DNA from: a virus
Length of the DNA: 52,548 bases
Reading direction: 5' to 3' (one strand)
Virus record (IMG/VR): IMGVR_UViG_3300042691_016209
Span: 1 to 52,548 of that record
Made by a program: the position numbers and the translations under genes. Positions 49,115 to 52,548 of this stretch are shown piece by piece. Within the stretch, counting starts at the first letter, position 1. Each line of letters opens with the position of its first letter. The notes under the pieces are model-generated. The model did not search any database and had not been told where the DNA came from. It was given only the letters and a program-made list of their open reading frames with translations.

Positions 49115-49753
49115 TCAGTATTCAGTATAAACCTCGCCACAATCCTTGCAGGTGAACACACCGAAACCAATGTTCCTGATGTCACCACCCATGCAAGCAG
49201 TACACCTGTTGCCAATGGTATCGGCATACACCCTGTCCTGTTTGCGATAGTTGTAGTTGAAGTCCTGAACCATGTACGGGTTTGAATACAGCACACCACC
49301 CTTGGATGCCCACAGGTTGCTGTTGTAAACCTCGACATGACCCGACTTGGTGTTCACAGTGGCGAACTTGACACCTGAGAAACGCTCCAACTCGCGCTTC
49401 CAATCCTTCCTCGGAACATCACCAAGCAAGGATGCCAAGTGCCTTGTGTCACTGCACTCGGCACTGCCCAACCCACTGATTGTGCCGTTCATGACAAGTT
49501 GCTCATGCGTGCCGTCAACCCTGTTAGGGTGCGTGTTCTCATGACAAACCTTGCCGACAGTGGCATACCTGAAGTGGGCGACATACGGTCTGTTGCAGAC
49601 CAACCTATGCCACATGGATGAATCCATCTTCTCAACCTGCAAAGTGTCCAACCAAATGATACCCAAACCATCAGGGTTGCTGTATGCAGAACGGGAGATG
49701 ATAGACTCGGGCACGGACATGGTGCCCTCACGCTTAACGATAATAATGCACAT
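49115..49753 (-). CDS. Class-II glutamine amidotransferase-like protein with C-terminal zinc ribbon
   Basis: 212 residues from ATG 49753. This start places Cys at residue 2, the N-terminal nucleophile of class-II (Ntn) amidotransferases after Met removal; upstream in-frame starts would destroy this. Supporting features: NPDGLGIIWLD near residues 27-37, the strand YVAHFRYATVGKV with a conserved Arg, and VMNGTISG (the HNG/NG region). Such domains hydrolyse glutamine to supply ammonia. The C-terminus carries CTAC...CKDC (184-187 and 202-205), a zinc ribbon, which is unusual. No synthetase domain is attached, so the acceptor is unknown. A TATCTTTG box lies 30 bases upstream. Confidence 0.78.
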   Translation of the reverse strand: MCIIIVKREGTMSVPESIISRSAYSNPDGLGIIWLDTLQVEKMDSSMWHRLVCNRPYVAHFRYATVGKVCHENTHPNRVDGTHEQLVMNGTISGLGSAECSDTRHLASLLGDVPRKDWKRELERFSGVKFATVNTKSGHVEVYNSNLWASKGGVLYSNPYMVQDFNYNYRKQDRVYADTIGNRCTACMGGDIRNIGFGVFTCKDCGEVYTEY

Positions 49754-49783
49754 AAAAAGAACAGTTAGTGATGAATGATTTGA

Positions 49784-49791
49784 CAAAGATA
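49784..49791 (-). promoter_or_regulatory. -7 box TATCTTTG upstream of amidotransferase gene
   Basis: On the minus strand TATCTTTG lies 30 bases before the ATG at 49753, with a TTG 20 bases further upstream, the spacing expected of a Bacteroidota -33/-7 promoter. This is the best promoter match in the window. Transcription from here would cross hammerhead A. Confidence 0.6.
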
Positions 49792-49800
49792 CAACAATTA

Positions 49801-49959
49801 TTACACAAGAACAACTCTTGCGTGGAAATATTTCCTATCCAACATGAAGTCAGTCAACGACATAGCCTTCTCAATGGCTTCCCACTTGCTACTTGCAAGC
49901 ACATTGCCGATGAACACACCCCTGTGGAATACCTTCCATGGGACATACCTTTCTTTCAT
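49801..49959 (-). CDS. Small hypothetical protein
   Basis: 52 residues from ATG 49959, read directly: starts MKERYVPWKVFHRGVFIGNV, then an amphipathic helix SSKWEAIEKAMSLT and a basic end (DRKYFHARVV). The W-x-V-...-G-x-x-I-G-x-h...A-I-E-K-A pattern is common in small phage proteins that form a strand-strand-helix fold. It overlaps the end of the transglycosylase gene by 71 bases in another frame. Confidence 0.6.
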   Translation of the reverse strand: MKERYVPWKVFHRGVFIGNVLASSKWEAIEKAMSLTDFMLDRKYFHARVVLV

Positions 49960-50383
49960 ATAGCCTCCGTTTTACTTTAGTCCAATAAATTTCAGTACCA
50001 TCCTTGCCCATGCCACGAGGACCACCGTTCCACGTGCGTGCCACGGACTCATGGCTTCCGTCAACACCGATGCCGTGACGCTCATGTATCCTGAACATGG
50101 CAAGGGACTTGCATACATTCCACCTGTCATCGAGCGTGAAACCTCCACCTCCAATCCTGTTCACCTCACGCACCATCACAGGTCTTATTTGCAGGATGCC
50201 GACAGCATCCTCACGCTCATTGCATATGCTCGGGTCACCGCCCGATTCCACCATGGCAACAGCACACACGAAGTGGTCCACAGGTATGGACCCGCACCCG
50301 ACATATCCAATGACGGGCACAAGTCCATCACCAAAAACACTGTGCATGAGAACCATTGATATCACAATCGACAACCTCATCAC
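49889..50383 (-). CDS. Lytic transglycosylase-like protein (SLT domain) with signal peptide
   Basis: 164 residues. The N-terminus (MMRLSIVISMVLMHSVFGDG) looks like a Sec signal peptide. The catalytic region reads HFVCAVAMVESGGDPSICNE (E46 in ESGG), then GILQIRPVMVREVNRIGG and VARTWNGG, the three landmark segments of SLT/goose-type transglycosylases that cleave the glycan backbone of peptidoglycan. Such enzymes are normally virion-borne or late; here it sits in the early operon and is predicted to be exported to the periplasm. The last 24 residues overlap another small gene. The overlap with its upstream neighbour is ATGA. Confidence 0.78.
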   Translation of the reverse strand: MMRLSIVISMVLMHSVFGDGLVPVIGYVGCGSIPVDHFVCAVAMVESGGDPSICNEREDAVGILQIRPVMVREVNRIGGGGFTLDDRWNVCKSLAMFRIHERHGIGVDGSHESVARTWNGGPRGMGKDGTEIYWTKVKRRLYERKVCPMEGIPQGCVHRQCACK

Positions 50384-50721
50384 AATTGAATCAGGTTGTC
50401 ATACTTGCAATGCTCAATGTTGCCGAGGTGGAATTTGCTGACATAGTCAGGGACTCGGACGACCTTAACCTCGCACATATCGTGGTAGTCATGGTATCTG
50501 ATGACCGTGCACCCATGTATGTTGCTGTCAGGTGCGTTAACCAAGTACACAGGAGCCACCGAATCCACCATACAAAGCATACGCTCACCTACGGTGAACA
50601 CCGAGCCTTGTGGGACTGTTATCAGCATGATTTCGTAATGGTCGTGACCTGCATCGCGCAGAACCTTCACATAGCACCCGTATAGTGGGTCATTCTTGTC
50701 TGTTACAATGTTAATTCCCAT
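50380..50721 (-). CDS. Hypothetical protein downstream of hammerhead B
   Basis: 113 residues, ATG 50721 lying 27 bases after hammerhead B. Predicted beta-barrel-like: KNDPLYGCYVKVLRDAGHDH, then YEIMLITVPQGSVFTVGERM and NIHGCTVIRYHDYHDMCEVK. The strand pattern with turn glycines resembles a KOW- or SH3-like small barrel, which would suit RNA or protein binding, but no family is recognised. The stop overlaps the transglycosylase start by ATGA. Confidence 0.6.
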   Translation of the reverse strand: MGINIVTDKNDPLYGCYVKVLRDAGHDHYEIMLITVPQGSVFTVGERMLCMVDSVAPVYLVNAPDSNIHGCTVIRYHDYHDMCEVKVVRVPDYVSKFHLGNIEHCKYDNLIQL

Positions 50722-50748
50722 AGTCGTGATTGATTATAGATTTGAATT

Positions 50749-50801
50749 TCCCGTTTCGTCCTGTCGGACTCATCAGCATGGGCGAATACCCATGGACGGG
50801 A
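50749..50801 (-). ncRNA. Type III hammerhead ribozyme B (complete core)
   Basis: Minus-strand fold: stem III TCCCGT/ACGGGA, cleavage-site C at 50795, stem I CATGGG-TATTCG-CCCATG, core CTGATGA (50776-50770), stem II GTCC-GACA-GGAC, then GAA (50757-50755). Every conserved hammerhead core base is present (C3 U4 G5 A6 N7 G8 A9, G12 A13 A14, H17). Both ends lie in stem III, so it is type III. Cleavage would fall between 50795 and 50794. Compared with copy A, stems I-III are the same or covary and loops differ. Confidence 0.92.
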
Positions 50802-50825
50802 GGGAGTGTGCGCGAACACACTCCC
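50802..50825 (-). repeat. Hairpin abutting hammerhead B (dispersed family, copy 9)
   Basis: On the minus strand GGGAGTGTG pairs with CACACTCCC; a further T/G (U-G) pair closes a TCGC loop. On the plus strand that pair would be C-A. It starts eight bases after the stop of the upstream gene and directly abuts ribozyme stem III, as in cassette A. Confidence 0.85.
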
Positions 50826-50833
50826 CGCTCCAA

Positions 50834-51163
50834 TCACTCACCTTCAACAACCTCAACCCAAAATGGGACATGACACCCACTCCTGAGAAAGTGTGAGTCA
50901 ATCATCTCCTGAGCCTCGTCAGGTGAACACACGATGTACGTTGTCACATCATGCATACCCCTGCTGTCAGCCTTGCGAACGTAACGGTCGTGACCCTTAC
51001 GTGCCCCGTTGAGTTCGTTAACGTGGTTAGCCATTGCAATCTGACCATCCCTGCGCGTGCGGAATGTTTCTTCCCATCCGCACCACGAAGGACGATACCC
51101 TTTGAACTTGTCATACCTGAACTCAAGTACCAAGTACCCGCGCGTCTTTACTTTGTAATTCAT
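50834..51163 (-). CDS. Hypothetical protein upstream of hammerhead B
   Basis: 109 residues, basic N-terminus and acidic C-terminus. It opens MNYKVKTRGYLVLEFRYDKF, has a conserved-looking WCGWEETFRTRRDGQIAMAN core and ends FWVEVVEGE. Four cysteines/histidines are scattered rather than paired. No family recognised. It is coupled to the gene before it by ATGA and its stop is eight bases from the hairpin of ribozyme cassette B. Confidence 0.6.
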   Translation of the reverse strand: MNYKVKTRGYLVLEFRYDKFKGYRPSWCGWEETFRTRRDGQIAMANHVNELNGARKGHDRYVRKADSRGMHDVTTYIVCSPDEAQEMIDSHFLRSGCHVPFWVEVVEGE

Positions 51164-51468
51164 GACACCTCCTGTAATTTTTCAAACCCTACAAGGATTA
51201 AATCATCCGCACTGATATGTCCGTGCAGATATTCGATTGCATCCAAAATGAATACCATCAACAATGTCTTGGCATCAGGTCTGTGAATCTCACCATCCCA
51301 ATACCTGATGACTGAGGTCCTTGCCTCGTCAGGGTGAACTACCCTCCAATCATCCTTGTAGTATTGCGTTCTCCAACACCCATCCTCGTAGTAGATGTTG
51401 GCATACCCCCCCAACTCAGTGTAGAGGCTGAACGAATCACTTGCGTGCATCAGTATTGTGTATTTCAT
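51160..51468 (-). CDS. Hypothetical protein
   Basis: 102 residues, acidic and aromatic: GGYANIYYEDGCWRTQYYKD followed by DWRVVHPDEARTSVIRYWDG, then a hydrophobic helix LLMVFILDAIEYLHGH. Both ends overlap neighbours by ATGA, so it is translated within a coupled run of at least five genes. Fold suggestion: small alpha/beta domain. Function unknown. Confidence 0.6.
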   Translation of the reverse strand: MKYTILMHASDSFSLYTELGGYANIYYEDGCWRTQYYKDDWRVVHPDEARTSVIRYWDGEIHRPDAKTLLMVFILDAIEYLHGHISADDLILVGFEKLQEVS

Positions 51469-51773
51469 ATGTTTTGCGTTACTGTTGTCGTTGTGGTGGT
51501 CACCGTGGTCACAGTCTCGATGTCGACAATCTCCATGTTTGAGTGAATGGGAAAGTCCACGTAGTGCCTCGAGCCGAACATCTCAATGTCCTCCTGCTCA
51601 ATCTCCATCGTGATTTTGTACCTGCCACTGAACATACCAACCAAAATATTCAGGTCGTACTGAACGTGCCCGAGTTCGTTGGATGTGTTACCCTGTGCAA
51701 GGATGTTCACTGTCTGAAGATAAGATGTCAATGCCTGTTTGACCAACAGGCTGTCGATTGTTACTCTTTTCAT
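51465..51773 (-). CDS. Hypothetical protein with Thr/Val-rich tail
   Basis: 102 residues. Residues 1-80 form a mixed alpha/beta domain (TIDSLLVKQALTSYLQTVNI, then DLNILVGMFSGRYKITMEIE). The last 15 residues are a low-complexity TVTTVTTTTTTVTQNI tail, encoded by an ACN/GTN repeat, which may arise from replication slippage or act as a flexible or glycosylatable tail. It is coupled by ATGA on both sides. Confidence 0.6.
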   Translation of the reverse strand: MKRVTIDSLLVKQALTSYLQTVNILAQGNTSNELGHVQYDLNILVGMFSGRYKITMEIEQEDIEMFGSRHYVDFPIHSNMEIVDIETVTTVTTTTTTVTQNI

Positions 51774-52060
51774 TGGGTTATAGATTGATTGATTGTGACT
51801 CCGTTAAACTCTACGATGGTGACCACGTTCACCATCCTGTACTCGCGCTTGTCCAAGTCGAACACCACATGGTATCCCATGCTCTTGGCATCGTACTTCA
51901 TGCCCTTGCCCGTCAACTCCCGCACAATCCCATCCTTGGTCTTGTACCTGCGAACACCCGCACGCCCACGTAACGTTCTAAGCGTGCCGTCCTGTTTGAC
52001 GAACTTGCAGGAGAAAAACCTCCCGCTCTTGATTGCCTTCAAAATCTCTGTCTTTGTCAT
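51770..52060 (-). CDS. SH3 beta-barrel-like phage protein
   Basis: 96 residues from ATG 52060, coupled by ATGA to the upstream LRR gene; a longer in-frame start at 52138 would overlap it by over 80 bases. ILKAIKSGRFFSCKFVKQDG, then TLRTLRGRAGVRRYKT and GYHVVFDLDKREYRMVNVVT with a final IVEFNGVTI follow the layout of the short SH3-barrel phage family (G.FF...F.K.DG..R...gR.GV...v.D....R.in...I..I.i.G). Thought to bind nucleic acid; role in phage biology is not known. Confidence 0.7.
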   Translation of the reverse strand: MTKTEILKAIKSGRFFSCKFVKQDGTLRTLRGRAGVRRYKTKDGIVRELTGKGMKYDAKSMGYHVVFDLDKREYRMVNVVTIVEFNGVTINQSITQ

Positions 52061-52524
52061 ATACTCAGTGAATTTAATTTGATAACCTTGCCAACATGAA
52101 TGCTGTCCCAATGCAATCGGGATTGTGACATGATGCACTCGATGACAATGTCATCTCCATGCACCACCTCAATCTTCTCACACAGATGCCATGAGACACC
52201 CATGTAATCGATTGACCTGCTCTGTACATCAACATACCTCAACTTCCTGCACCCGTAGAATGCCCTGTCGTGGACCACACGCAAACCCTCAGGCAAAACA
52301 ATGCGCTCCAACAGACCGCAGTCCATGAACGCCTCACGCATGATGTGGGTGAGGGTCACAGGTAGCACAACCCTCCTCAGGATTGTGCGAACGTTCTCAA
52401 ATGCACACGCATCAATCACCCGCGTGCCATGTGGCACCACGAACAAACCACCACGTGCCGTGAGGTCAGAAGGGAAGACCCGCTCGATTGCGAACCCCCC
52501 TCCGCTCAGCACACGCATCCGCAT
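52057..52524 (-). CDS. BspA-type leucine-rich-repeat protein
   Basis: 155 residues from ATG 52524; a TTG at 52527 is adjacent but less likely. Repeats of the LRR_5/BspA kind are visible: FVVPHGTRVIDACAFENVRT, VVLPVTLTHIMREAFMDCGL, IVLPEGLRVVHDRAFYGCRK, each with the pattern h.hP..h..I...AF..C. BspA repeats usually mediate protein-protein contact; they are common in Bacteroidota and unusual in a phage early operon. No signal peptide is seen, so it likely works inside the cell. Confidence 0.72.
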   Translation of the reverse strand: MRMRVLSGGGFAIERVFPSDLTARGGLFVVPHGTRVIDACAFENVRTILRRVVLPVTLTHIMREAFMDCGLLERIVLPEGLRVVHDRAFYGCRKLRYVDVQSRSIDYMGVSWHLCEKIEVVHGDDIVIECIMSQSRLHWDSIHVGKVIKLNSLSI

Positions 52525-52548
52525 CAATTGGAGCCAATCAATTCGCGG

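Noticed and set aside
1-52548. CRISPR array, insertion sequence, integrase or attachment site
   Set aside because: No spaced direct repeats, transposase or recombinase was seen, so no evidence of lysogeny or CRISPR in this window.

Overview
The window looks like part of the genome of a tailed, podovirus-like double-stranded DNA phage of a Bacteroidota host. The case for phage is a complete head-and-tail assembly block: terminase, portal, scaffold, HK97-type capsid, connector proteins, a giant nozzle-like protein and T7-style ejection proteins. The case for Bacteroidota rests on -7 boxes of the TAnnTTTG type (TATCTTTG occurs four times at plausible places), AT-rich leaders without Shine-Dalgarno sequences, a BT4734/VirE-type PrimPol-helicase and a BspA-type leucine-rich-repeat protein. 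The proportions (portal about 800 aa, capsid about 480 aa, large nozzle, very large virion protein) resemble crAss-like phages, but I could not find a crAss-type RNA polymerase signature, so I leave the family open. The standard genetic code fits.

Layout. Bases 1-37959 are all on the plus strand (late block). 1-7.4 kb holds a tail-appendage protein running off the left edge, a run of tiny basic or Cys-containing proteins, a lysis cassette (holin candidates, amidase endolysin, spanin candidate), a fibre-like protein, a GroES-like protein and a 2OG-Fe(II) oxygenase. 7.4-15.8 kb is packaging and head (small-terminase candidate, TerL, portal, scaffold, major capsid protein). 15.8-25 kb is connector and tail. 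25-38 kb encodes ejection-type proteins ending in a 3239-residue polyvalent protein. Bases 38052-52524 are all on the minus strand (early block): two tRNA-type genes, small accessory proteins, two DnaA-domain-IV-like proteins, VRR-NUC nuclease, helicase, PrimPol-helicase, SSB-like protein, PD-(D/E)XK exonuclease, DUF1071-type annealing protein, then small proteins, a class-II amidotransferase, a secreted transglycosylase, an SH3-like protein and an LRR protein. The two blocks converge at about 37.96-38.06 kb. Most neighbouring genes overlap by ATGA/TGATG, so translation is probably coupled.

The most interesting layer is RNA-level. Two short sequences on the minus strand (49032-49082 and 50749-50801) fold as type III hammerhead ribozymes; the second has every conserved core base, the first has one core change. 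Each sits in the same cassette: stop codon, 8-9 nt, a strong hairpin, the ribozyme directly abutting it, then 27-28 nt to the next start codon. The hairpin belongs to a family of nine dispersed near-palindromes (core GTGTGYTCGNRCACAC). Flanking stem bases differ between copies but stay complementary, and every core mismatch becomes a G-U pair only on the transcribed strand. This suggests a phage-wide RNA-end or RNA-processing system in which hairpins cap mRNA ends and hammerheads cut the early polycistronic RNA.

No gene-free stretch longer than 300 bases exists; the largest gap, 45461-45674, holds a promoter box, an AT-rich tract and a hairpin.
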